DNA of 64,000 bases from Topomyia yanbarensis (lineage: Eukaryota; Arthropoda; Insecta; Diptera; Culicidae): the NCBI RefSeq assembly GCF_030247195.1, contig NC_080672.1:188487201-188551200 (forward strand). Reading direction: 5' to 3'. This document shows, one piece after another, positions 44,804 through 54,444 of this stretch. The position numbers and the translations under genes were made by a program. How positions within the stretch are numbered: the stretch's first letter is position 1; every line of letters begins with the position of its first letter. Under the pieces are notes generated by a model. The model was not told where the DNA came from, did not search any database, and saw only the letters and a list, made by a program, of their open reading frames with translations.

Positions 44804-45284
44804 GTTCCACTGTTTCTTTTATAAAAGCAAATAAATTTTGAACTCGGTAATCTGAAAACTTCCATCTATCATTGGAATTGTTAAATTTTTAAACATCCAT
44901 CTACTAGATACGTTCACGGGAATGCGTAATGTTTCTATAAATGGATAAAGAGCGCGCAGTTCCGTAATCCTGAACAATATAATATAGAAAAAGAGTACAA
45001 GTTATCTTAGTCTAAGTACCACTGACACATTTTCAGCACATTTTATTCTCAGTTCTTAAAATCTATCCTACAGTAGATCAAACCTAAATACTTGTGACTA
45101 TGAGATTACAATTGAAATACTAAAATCGACTAATTGAAAAATGTCGAAAGTGTAAGAGTGGTGATTAGAATAACGTAACACAGATTCTTCAAGGTTTTTC
45201 GGAATCTGTCCATTGGAAACAGACAGAAAGAATGAACCGGAAACGGTGAAAATTCACCTTGTCATTGGACACGCTGGGAAAAGA
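44804..45284. other. Harbinger intergenic DNA
   Basis: AT-rich 3' flank of the MYB-like gene. An AATAAA-type signal (GCAAATAAATTTTG) lies at about 44826-44839, soon after the stop. Nothing else is recognised. Confidence 0.4.
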
Positions 45285-45375
45285 TATGCCCTCAAGCAGG
45301 AATCGATTCATTTGAATCGAGCGATTTCCAAGTCTCTAGTTGGGTGCGTTAACTACTCCGCCATCGAGGAACTGT
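45285..45375 (-). repeat. tRNA-derived SINE-like fragment
   Basis: On the minus strand the sequence GATGGCGGAGTAGTTAACGC resembles an A box and D arm. It is followed by CACCCAACTAGAGACTTGGA (anticodon-arm-like) and about 20 bases later by GATTCAAATGAATC, a decayed B-box-like stretch, then CCTGCTTGAGGG. The spacing is that of a tRNA head of a SINE. It does not fold into a full tRNA, so it is not a tRNA gene. The SINE tail is not defined. Confidence 0.4.
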
Positions 45376-48105
45376 GATGATGTCCTCACAGATTCCTAAC
45401 AGTGGACCATTCTAACTCCAATGCCTCTCATGAGCCTCGCTGTTTTCAAAAAAATTGCTTGATTTTTTCTGTTCCTTGGCACACTGATTGTCTGGTCCTC
45501 GACTTGGGGATACGTTTGCGTCCTAGGATACTCTTTATTTACGCAGTTTATAATGCAAACCGAAATTTTTCCTTATTTGTGCGAAGGAACAGGCGACAAT
45601 GAACGCTTGAAAGGCTTTCTTCTGAAGCATACCATGTAACGAGGCCCATCATGAGATAAAAAAAACAGGAGCACAAAGTAAAGCTTAGCTGATTCTCTGC
45701 AAATATGGCAAACCAAAGTATAAAATTGTGTATCGTATTGTCCCTCTTCCGATATTTTTAAGCATCCGTGGCACTAACCTATTACACTTTTGTTGATAAC
45801 AGGATGTATAATATTCGTGTTTTTGTGTGTTCCTCCAAGCTCAATTCGCATAAAAACATCAATTGAATTTTTTTTGATTGAGTTGAAACTAAAACCAAAT
45901 ACAAATTATACATATTTGTATGCGCTGAAACGTTAATCCGTTAGTAAAAACAAAATTGGCGATAAATTTTTTCAGTTCTATTGTAACTTACATCTGAGGG
46001 AACAAACTTCTTGAATACTATTATTCGATTCTTTTAAACAGATGCAAGCACATTTCAAAAATTATAACTGATATTTTCTTAGCTTTTTCATAAATCATAA
46101 ATAGTTTCTATGGATACAATTTTTTAAAATGTCTCTAGCTCCAGCAATGCCAATTTTAGCAAAATTTCATCAAAGTACACTGTTACTTTGACACTGTATC
46201 TTTTCCAGGTACAGAGTAGCGTAAAACGCGTCCTCGAAAAATCATGAGAGCATTCCGTATTAACATATTTGAATTTGATCACACTTTAAAAGCATTTTTC
46301 CGTCTGCAGTATACAAACGAAACAAAATAGTATCAATTTTCTAAATAGGATTATAATAAATCTGATGTAACCTTCTTTTGCAATTTTCTCAATGTTTACG
46401 TTTTGCAGATAGGTCCTTTTTAAATGTTAGGCTAGATTGCATATACTTTGTGCTTTAATATATGTATTCTTTTTTGCATAAAAAGTAAACCATGAAACTA
46501 TTTACAGTTGTAACCGTCACAGCACAGGTAATTTAATATTCATTCTTTAACATACCAGCTGTTTTCCCACACATCTCCGATTGAATGCGTGCGATTTAAA
46601 TTCCGGAAAATAATAGCCTATTTGTCGGTTATTTTGTTCCCGAAGCAATGACCACTGAAATAATTCAAATATATTTTCTCTTTTTCTGCAAGAAGTTTAA
46701 ACTAGGAGAATTTTTCTACAAAGAAGTCCACATGAGCATGCATATTCATATATAAACGTATACGCACAGATGTACATACAGTTGTAATTGCAGGTGTACA
46801 TAACAGATGCACACACAAGTATCGTACCACCAAACGACACGTTAAAATAACGTAAACTAACTTCCACATTTTTCAGATATCGCTGCTGAACTGGTATTCA
46901 GCAATAAACCTTCGAGAATATCTAATAAAATTTGGACACGACGGTAGTCACTATCAAACAAAATTTAAGGTTCGACTCGAAGCTAACGTGTTGTAAACCT
47001 GCATCAAATATCATCGTCAGCAGAATCCACTTTAAGCTCCAATTATTCGAAGGGCGTGAAGTGCTACCGATAGCTAGTTTACTATGGGCAAATTAATGGT
47101 TAGGTAACCGATGAAATCATCATCAGAGAATCGTACAAGAAAAAAGAAATGCAACCGTTCACAGACGATTGAAAGCAACTCTGTCGAACTAATGAAAAAC
47201 TTGCACAGAGTGAGAATGAATAGCATCCCAAGAAAGAATTTTCTTGGATCTTTCTCGAAATGTCTGTTATAATGTTCCATCATGAAGCTTTTGACACGCT
47301 CCAGATGCATGGATTTAAACTAACGTTCAATTTGTAATACACGCACAGACAATTTTAATCAGTATATATTGACAATACACCTTTCGGATTATGTGAAGCC
47401 ACAGAATGATAAAGATGCAGACGTACATGCAAGTGTACACACAGATGCTTACACAGTACAAACAGATTCAGATTCATATATTGCTGGATATGCCCACACA
47501 TGTGAATGCATGCAGATACAGTAACAGTTGCAGGTGCAAATGCACAGACATGTGAACGCACCTAGATATAGATTCACATGTATTAATTTACATGCAGGTA
47601 CATAAAAATTGCGTTGCACATGCAGATGCATATACTGATACATATGGACCAAACGCAGACTGTTACGTTTCATTCAGGCGAACATTGAATTTGAACACGC
47701 ACAGATGTGCACAGATACAGATGCAGATTCACTCACAGGTAAATTGCACACAGGTTCATGCACTGGACTGCATCTATGTAAAATAAGAATATATGACGGT
47801 TTCGGTGGCCTAAGAAGTACCAGGTACTCTGATGGAACTCATATTTTTAAATTAAATTCGTCTGTTGCATAGCAGTTTCATTGGTTTCTTTTTTATAGTT
47901 AGCGTATCCACAGGGAGGGATACCTAAGGCCCCCTACGAGGCAGTCTAGGGGAGGAAAGATTTGTCCTCACCCATAACACCTGGTTTAATAAAAGAATCA
48001 GGCTTAAAAGGAAACAAGTATAGAATTTTCCGAAAGCACAAGAGGTGTAACACTCTAGCTTTTCTTCGAAATAGTGCTTCGAGCGTTCTTTCAGTTTGTT
48101 GCATG
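45376..48105. other. Harbinger intergenic DNA with cryptic CACAGATGCA repeats
   Basis: No gene is seen. Between 46730-46830 and 47395-47760 the sequence is a scrambled low-complexity repeat built from CACAGATGCA, ACATGCAG and GATACAG words, giving fortuitous open frames rich in C and H on both strands. The rest is AT-rich. Confidence 0.45.
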
Positions 48106-48205
48106 CAGGACATGAAGTTAGATTATGTTGTCTCACTCCGCAGAAAAGGCACTGTAAATTTGATGTGATGGTGTGTGTCCTGAGACAGTTATTGACCCTC
48201 GGCAC
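48106..48205 (-). pseudogene. CCHC zinc-knuckle fragment, probably from a retroelement gag
   Basis: The minus-strand frame has CLFCGVRQHNLTSC, an exact CX2CX4HX4C zinc knuckle (about 48151-48107), followed by a lysine-rich segment. It sits between the two Harbinger genes and has no protease or RT next to it. A BEL-type Gag fragment is the best guess, but a short unrelated protein fragment is possible. Confidence 0.3.
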
Positions 48206-48529
48206 AAACGGACGATCAGTTAGACAAACATTATCCAGGATCCAGTATCGATCGTTGCAAGCAATCTTGTCTGCCTGTTCGAAGATATTTACTAATTACT
48301 CGTATACTTGCCTGAACCCATATTAATTAGCACTTAGCCGAGGAGCGTGCACTCAGGTTTCGATAAATTCATACACCAACCTGCTGATATGAGATATGTT
48401 TTATTGATAACTAGAACAATCAATCTTGTATGGACATGTTGAGAAATTTATTCATTGAGAATTATGTGCATAACGTTTCGATAATATATGAAGTTTCCTC
48501 TTGAATTCTGTGTTGTTTAGTGTGCTTTT

Positions 48530-49865
48530 TCACTCCTCTTCTCCCTTTACTTTCCATAAATGCTCTATCAAATCCGCTTGTAGTTGGTAATGAAGCGTAG
48601 CATTATGTACTTGGTCGTATCGCTCAAGAAAAGCCTGGAAGCCATCAGCAGAACCCATGTTGACATCGCTATTCCGACAGTTGAAAGGTCCATCAGTCTC
48701 GGATGCATCATTTCTCCGATCCTCGATGATCATGTTATGCAAAATAATGCATGCACGCATTATTGTTGCCAAATCTTCTTTCCGCCACAATCTCACAAAC
48801 TTTCCGGGCTGCTTCTTGCATTTTCGTGAAGTGCTGAAAATAATTTGGGAAACAACAAACAGTCACCTCATCGGACTGTTGACCCATTTTGATAATGAAT
48901 TGCAAGCAATATGAGTTACCTTGCGCTTTTGTCCAACTGGTGACGTAATCGTCTAAACCAATGTATAAAGTGGAGGATAGACACCATCCGCTAGATAATA
49001 TCCAGTAGTGTAAACTCTATCGTTTATGATGCATTCTGCTTCAGGGTTCCTACCACTATATAAATCAGAGAACAGGGGCGATCGCTCTAACACGTTCAGG
49101 TCGTTGTTGGATCCTGGCATACCGAAGAATGCATGCCAAATCCATAAATCTTGTGATGCCACTGCTTCTACAATAATCGTCGGTTTTTTTCCTTTCCCTT
49201 TATACTGAGCAGCACTGGCAGTGGGACAATTCTTCCACTCCCAGTGACAACAATCAAGGGAGCCCAACATTCCAGGAAACCCGCGCTTTTGGCCTTCATC
49301 CAATAAACGTTTTATGTCTTCGCTGTTTGGTGATCGCAAATACTGACTAGCAAAGCGGTCTACAACTGTACGACAGTATTCTAACATGCAGTTCCGAGCC
49401 GATGATTCTGACATTCGTGTATACTCATCTATAGCATCAGCTGGAGATCCGTAGGCTAACTGTCGAATTGCTGCAGTACATTTCTGGAGTGTTGACAACC
49501 CAATTTTGCCAGTCGCATCTGCTCGCTGGACAAAATACACATTGGTGAATTTAACTTCGTTTGCTATACGTGTAAAAAGATTATGGTTCATTCTAAATCT
49601 CCTTCGAAATTGCTCGTCTGTATACGTCGGTTCGACGCTGAAACAGTCGGATACCAAACGCTGAGCACCCTCTTGAGCGTTCGATATTGGGCCTTTTTCC
49701 TTCACGAGTTTTTCGTTCGCATGCATTCTTCTTCCGATCCTGCGTTTCGGCTAATGCAGCCTGTGCCTGGTTCAACATTTGGCTCATGAAATCAAGGTCA
49801 TCATCACTAGAATCCGACAAAAGGGAGGAGTAATCCATAGTGTTTTCTGATTTCACTATTTTCAA
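48530..49865 (-). pseudogene. Harbinger DDE transposase (HARBI1-like), defective
   Basis: The protein cuts and joins transposon ends. On the minus strand it begins at the ATG at 49865 with an acidic, serine-rich leader, and changes phase near 49.72 kb. The conserved part follows: TYTDEQFRRRFRMN, TLQKCTAAIRQLAYG, then GSLDCCHWEWKNCP (first catalytic D, about 49255) and GMPGSNNDLNVLERSP (second D, about 49105). ADGVYPPLYTLV comes next and is followed by a TAG at 48953. A probable intron (GTAACT at about 48918 to TTTTCAG at about 48836) leads to exon 2. Exon 2 lacks about 20 conserved residues after FTKMQEAARK and resumes in another phase at LATIMRACIILHNMIIED, whose final acidic residue completes the triad. 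Phase shift, stop and internal deletion make it inactive. Confidence 0.85.
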
Positions 49866-50049
49866 TGTTTTATACGCTTAATTATACGTCAAATTCTAAG
49901 AAATATCAATAACCGGTGTGGAGGTAAGTAACTAAATTGATGACCGTGATAGCAACGACCGGTGTTCCGAAGAAAGACTAAGCTAAAATGGCCACGCTGC
50001 CTGTAACTAAAATGGTCACCCGAGTAGCAACGCACCGGTACGGTTGCTC

Positions 50050-50684
50050 TAAGAAACGCAAAGCTACATAACTAGGTAACAAATACTATCACAGTATATC
50101 AATCCAACCCACGGCACGGATTATCAAATTCAATCCTTATTTGAAATTTTGCCAAATGACACTTATGCTAAACAGTGTGCTGCCTTTTAAATGTGCCTAT
50201 GGTCGCAGTGATTGCTTAACTACTGCTATATGTGTACCTATTATAGGTAACAAATCAAGTGGTAACAATTACAAAAACAACGCTAGTTTGAATATTTTTT
50301 ATAATAGTGGGTTTAAAAGCATTCGACTGAGATAGAACCATTGCTCCTTTTCAAGGAGGTTGCCAAGTCCAACAACAACAATTATAGTCAATTACTGCTT
50401 TAAGAAATTGTCGTTTTGTAATAAAAAAAACTGGTTTGTAGCCACCTACGGGTGCAACTGTGCCTTTCTCAATTATCTACTCTAGTATTCCATTCTTAGT
50501 TATATTAGCATAAACATGAAAATTTAATTGCAATGTTACTGCACTTGACAATAATATGAATTTATGTTGAATTTGGTTACTTTCTCTGGCGCTTCCAGAA
50601 TTTCAGATGGTGGCCAAAAGTTTTTATTGGCATGATATGTCATTTGGTTTGCTGTATTTTCCACTGTTTATGTTTTATTTCTTT
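50050..50684. other. non-coding DNA with a MITE motif
   Basis: At about 50432-50466 is the motif GCCACCTACGGGTGCAACTGTGCCTTTCTC. Variants recur at about 60307, 60727 and 61475 in the window. It is a typical mosquito MITE end. No gene is seen. Confidence 0.45.
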
Positions 50685-50830
50685 AGGTTAGGAATCGGCG
50701 CTTTAGTCTGTTTTTAATAAAGAACTCCTGCATGTTCTCTTTTTCTGACACTTCGGTCCTTATTGGACCTATCTCAAGAAATCAAAAGTTTGGTTTTCTC
50801 TTGTCGGTTAGCATCACACAATTCGTTAAA
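50685..50830. repeat. left arm of a fold-back MITE, split by gypsy B
   Basis: This stretch (starting TTAGGTTAGGAATCGG) is inverted with about 85-90 percent identity at 60060-60195. It contains GGTCCTTATTGGACC, itself palindromic, and AATAAAGAACTCCTG. The two arms lie on either side of gypsy B, so the LTR element landed in the spacer of a pre-existing fold-back element. Confidence 0.75.
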
Positions 50831-50848
50831 TCGACTGATTCAAACAGT

Positions 50849-52642
50849 TGTAACCGATAGGTTCCAATTTACAACTTGTGTGCTCCACCACAAGTCAACA
50901 CAAACCCCGATGTACCCTATCGTACTCGGTTGCAAGGTTCCCTCTCTTTTTATGCTCTTGCGGTCTCTCGCTCTCATAAGATATAAATGAGCGAACTGAC
51001 AGCATCTTGTGAGTGCCGGGTGTATTGGATAAGAGCAGTGTCGTATCCTCTATTCAGACCGGTGCGTTCTCGCGCTACAGAATGTGCTCGATTATAGCAG
51101 TGTGACAACTGAGGTGTTCTCGTCACTCCACCGATGGAGCCACTAGCGTCATGGTTGCCAAACTGAATGGACCTGCCAAATCTACATTTGTCGTAGATAT
51201 TCGGATGTGTTCGGTCTTTCTCGCAATTTCTACGCACATAAATAGCTTGGCTCGGCTGAAATCGATCTCTTTCGTTCCGTGGCTTATTACCAGTTTCGTA
51301 GTGCGCGACGGTGATTAAATTCGTTTAATTAGGTTAGCAAAGTGTGGCTAAAAACGTGGTGTGGATTGTGATAATGAGAGTCAGTAATTATTGTTTAATT
51401 TTAGGGAGGAGTAGCTGACTCTTAGTACAATTGAAACATTCTAAACAAGATTGTTCTTAAAAAAAAACTTTAACGATAGGTTCGTTTGGCGAAAAATCAG
51501 TTTAGTAAACTTTTTGTTAATTATTAAAATGTTACCCCACAGATACAAACACGTTAAAATTTAATAGATATAACTAAAATACGCGCATCAAGTGTTCAGG
51601 ATACGTCCAAGAAAAAGGTAAAATTATACTGAATAAAAATACGGAAATATATGTAGAGGTTTAGATTAGCGTGACGTTGCCGGTACTGATATTCTCGGTA
51701 TAGGTCCAGCCTGGGCCTTTTTCTTTTTGTTCATTTGGAACAGTGTTCCAAAGTATCATCCACAGACTCGACAACCAATAAAACCTCGATCGTCACCCGC
51801 CAGGTGGGGATCGAGTAAGCACGGATCGACAGAAGAAATCACGGGTTAAAGCGAATAGCCGCCATTGCAGCAATATTTCGGCGTTGGAAAGCGGTATTCC
51901 ACCAGAAAAACCGCGCGCTGAAGCGAATAGCCGCCATTGCAGCAATATTTCGGCGTTGGAAAGCGGTATTCCACCAGAAAAACCGCGCGCTGAAGCGAAT
52001 AGCCGCCATTGCAGCAATATTTCGGCGTTGGAAAGCGGTATTCCACCAGAAAAACAGCGTGCTGACGCGAATAACCGCCATTGCAGAACCGTTGCAGAAG
52101 GTACACTACCGTCAGCAGTCGTCTAGTACAGCGTTCAAACTTGCATCATCCGGAGCTCCGGATGGGTATTGTGCCCCTTACAACAGCATTCAACATCAGG
52201 AACAACAGTGACTGTTCGCCGAAGGAAAGAGATTTGCCCGGTCGACCGGGAAACAAACGGACAACAGCATTGCCGGATGAAACAGGTACCTGTGTAACGT
52301 CACGGAGAAATTATGGTGTGTATACAATTGTAAATATAGAGTATAGGGATAGAAAAGTACAAATAGGTAATAGTAATAGATACAAGCCATAAAATTAGGA
52401 TAGGTTTATATGAGTATAATTACAGAGATAGATGGTAGTTTCAGGGAATAAATTCAGAATTTTGGCAATCTGAAGAGTGAAAGCATTGTCGGAGTTGGTA
52501 CGAACTTTCTCTATCGGGCCTGCTCTCTCTCGGAGTACCTTTGTGGGTGTGTGATTCGGTCTGCGTAGCGGTAAAACGACCCTGTGAATCTTCGCGAGTG
52601 GGTGAGCCCCACACACCGCGGTTAACACGCAAGAGAGTATCA
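50849..52642 (+). repeat. gypsy B 5' LTR
   Basis: It begins TGTAACCGATAGG and ends AAGAGAGTATCA. A TATA box (TATAAAT) lies at 50982-50988 and a second TATA-like ACATAAATAG at about 51236. It includes a 72-bp tandem repeat array. Open frames inside it recur in the 3' copy and are artefacts of the array and of GC-rich sequence. Confidence 0.9.
51849..52088 (+). repeat. 72-bp tandem repeat in the 5' LTR (three copies plus a partial)
   Basis: Units start at 51849, 51921 and 51993, with a partial, more diverged fourth at 52065. Each unit begins AAGCGAATAGCCGCCATTGC. The same array occupies 59197-59436 in the 3' LTR. Because 72 is a multiple of three, several frames stay open on both strands without implying a gene. 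The array lies downstream of the TATA box and may act as a transcribed leader or enhancer. Confidence 0.92.
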
Positions 52643-52644
52643 AT

Positions 52645-52656
52645 TGGCGCCCAACT
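52645..52656 (+). promoter_or_regulatory. primer-binding site, tRNA-Lys-like
   Basis: TGGCGCCCAACT starts two bases after the LTR and matches the first 11 bases complementary to the 3' end of tRNA-Lys. The match then ends (AAAGTG instead of GTGGGG). It supports the same family as gypsy A. Confidence 0.7.
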
Positions 52657-52797
52657 AAAGTGTTTGCGCAACCGAGTTTGAAATTTTCTTCCGCTCCCAG
52701 TAGGGGGAAGAAAAATCTTTTCCGATTTTGTAAATTAATCATCGTTCTCCTAACGAACGAGTTTTGATAAAGTTAATCCTAGGCAGGGTTACAGGAA

Positions 52798-54429
52798 ATG
52801 GATTTGGAATTTAATTTACTATACAAAAACCTTCTGGTGCACCATTTGGAACGACCAGAAATGGAGTATGAACTTTGCATACGGGCTGTGCAATTTGAGC
52901 AGACAGACAGTCGATCGGCTTTGCAGAGGAGGTTGAGGGATCGGCTAAGAGAAGAAAAGGAAAAACAGGTAGTAGATATTGAGTTTTGGAGGTGTGACAG
53001 AAGCGTAGATGATGAAATTAAAATTATCGATGAGCAGTTGGAGTCGATTAGAAACTACTTGGAGGGTAGAGTTCGGTTTGAAGGTATAAAGGACAGTTTG
53101 AAAACTCGGTTAGTCCACTACTTTTCCAGGGCTAGACGAGCTCAGGAAGTTGCAGAGCGAGAAGAAGAGTTATTGGACTTAGACAAAATACTGGGAATCA
53201 CTCGGAAAATGATGAATATTTATTTTTCACCATTTTCTCCAGTAAACTCTATTCGCGATGAAGTGGTTCAGCAAATTGCGAAGACTTTATCGAATCTGAA
53301 CGTTACCTCTCCTTCCCATTCGAGGTCGAATATTACGAAAAACACTACTGGTCAGCATTCTCGTTCAGAAAATGTTGAACCCGATGATGAGCCGGTAGAG
53401 TCAGAAGGGGATGAACAACAGGCAAGATCTTCAGAAGCTTCGGGGCGGAGAAAACTAAAATCGGTGCGTGATCGTAATTTTGAAAGTAAACGCTACAATC
53501 ATCCATTCGCGAATTGGTATCCTTACGCGTGTCCATTTCCTCCGGTTCCGTACGGCTGGAATCCACAATACCCTACCGCGAACGATCTATGCGAAGAAAA
53601 ATTCATTAGGAAATTTTCATTGGAATCGAAGAAAGGTGGTAAGCCTATACCGCAAAACGAATCGTCGGACACAGTTACGAATGAAGAACTTCATGAATTG
53701 GAAGGAACTCGTACACGAATTGAAACGAGAATTCCTTAGTCGTGATCATGACCACGTCAATGAAATCCGCGCAATCTCGCGCAAGCAAGGCCCCAAAGAG
53801 CGATTTCAAGACTATTTATCGGAAATTCAAAAGATTTTCAATTCATTAACTAAGCCCATTTCAGAGAGTAAGAAATTCGAGATAGTGTATCGTAACTTAC
53901 GGTCCGATTACAAAGGACATGCGGTCGCGTCTAATATTGATAATCTCGCGGATCTCAAAAAGTTTGGTCGGCAACTCGATGCGACCTTTTGGTATAAATA
54001 CTCGGGTAATACAAACGAGCCAAACCCCACGCGGAATCGATCTCAAGTTAACGAGGTAGCCGTCGGTAGCAAACACAAGCAAAAACCCCTCGCGGTCGAC
54101 GAGAAGAAAGCTTTCAAGTCGAGAAACTTTTATCGATCTCAGAAAACAGAAGCGTCTGACGAGGAGCCGTCAGTTAAGAAATCGCAGGGCGAACCATCTA
54201 ATATCGCGAACCAGAATAGTAAAAAAATGAAGATTCGAGAGGGATGAAGGTCTTGCTGGAGAATTATGTCCCCCCGAAGGACGGTATATGCTTTAATTGT
54301 CGTCTGAAAGGTCATCATCAATCAGAATGCAGGATACCTAAACACAAGTTTTGCTATAGGTGTGGGTTTCATGATGTTGATACAAAAACCTGCCCGTGGT
54401 GTGAAAAAAACTCACGAGAGACAGCTTGA
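52798..54429 (+). pseudogene. gypsy B gag, broken and internally deleted
   Basis: The N-terminal part (from the ATG at 52798) is charged and helical, with a coiled-coil-like segment near residues 60-130, and parallels the start of gypsy A gag. The frame ends at 53739. The capsid resumes in another phase near 53690 (NWKELVHELKREFL, FQDYLSEIQKIFNSL) and runs to 54247. The first half of the capsid that precedes this in gypsy A is missing. A third phase (54244-54429) encodes two zinc knuckles: CFNCRLKGHHQSEC and CYRCGFHDV...CPWC. Two phase changes and a deletion make the Gag non-functional. The end overlaps pol at a frameshift signal. Confidence 0.75.
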
Positions 54430-54444
54430 AGGGGCAAGTCTGTC
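54405..54444 (+). promoter_or_regulatory. -1 ribosomal frameshift signal between gag and pol (gypsy B)
   Basis: A_AAA_AAC at 54405-54411 is in phase with gag codons (GAA AAA AAC). After an 8-base spacer, GACAGCTTG (54420-54428) pairs with CAAGTCTGTC (54435-54444) to make a 9-bp stem with one bulged T and a 6-base loop. The gag stop TGA (54427-54429) is at the stem-loop. The arrangement copies that of gypsy A although the stem sequences differ. Confidence 0.8.

Larger units (their letters stand above)
43078..50049. mobile_element. PIF/Harbinger DNA transposon, 6972 bp, with two genes
   Basis: Terminal inverted repeats GAGCAACCGTACCGG (43078) and CCGGTACGGTTGCTC (ending 50049) are perfect for 15 bp, continue with one mismatch for a few more, and are flanked by TA on both sides. 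Subterminal ACCGGT boxes occur near both ends (about 43142, 49912, 49959, 50035). Inside are a MYB/SANT-like gene on the plus strand and a DDE transposase on the minus strand, the standard gene pair of this superfamily. The 3.7 kb between the genes contains further small repeats. The usual 3-bp TWA duplication is not perfect here (CTA versus TAA). Confidence 0.8.

Noticed and set aside
45285..45375. A tRNA gene
   Set aside because: The arms do not pair as a full cloverleaf and the B box is decayed, so it is listed only as a SINE-like fragment.
47355..47673. C- and H-rich open frames that suggest a cysteine-rich peptide gene
   Set aside because: They derive from low-complexity CACAGATGCA-type sequence. 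Cysteine spacing is irregular and frames are open on both strands.
51793..52126. Open frames of 74-86 codons on both strands with a 24-residue periodicity
   Set aside because: They arise from a 72-bp tandem array in the LTR, whose period is divisible by three. The identical frames recur in the 3' LTR, and several frames on both strands are open at once.
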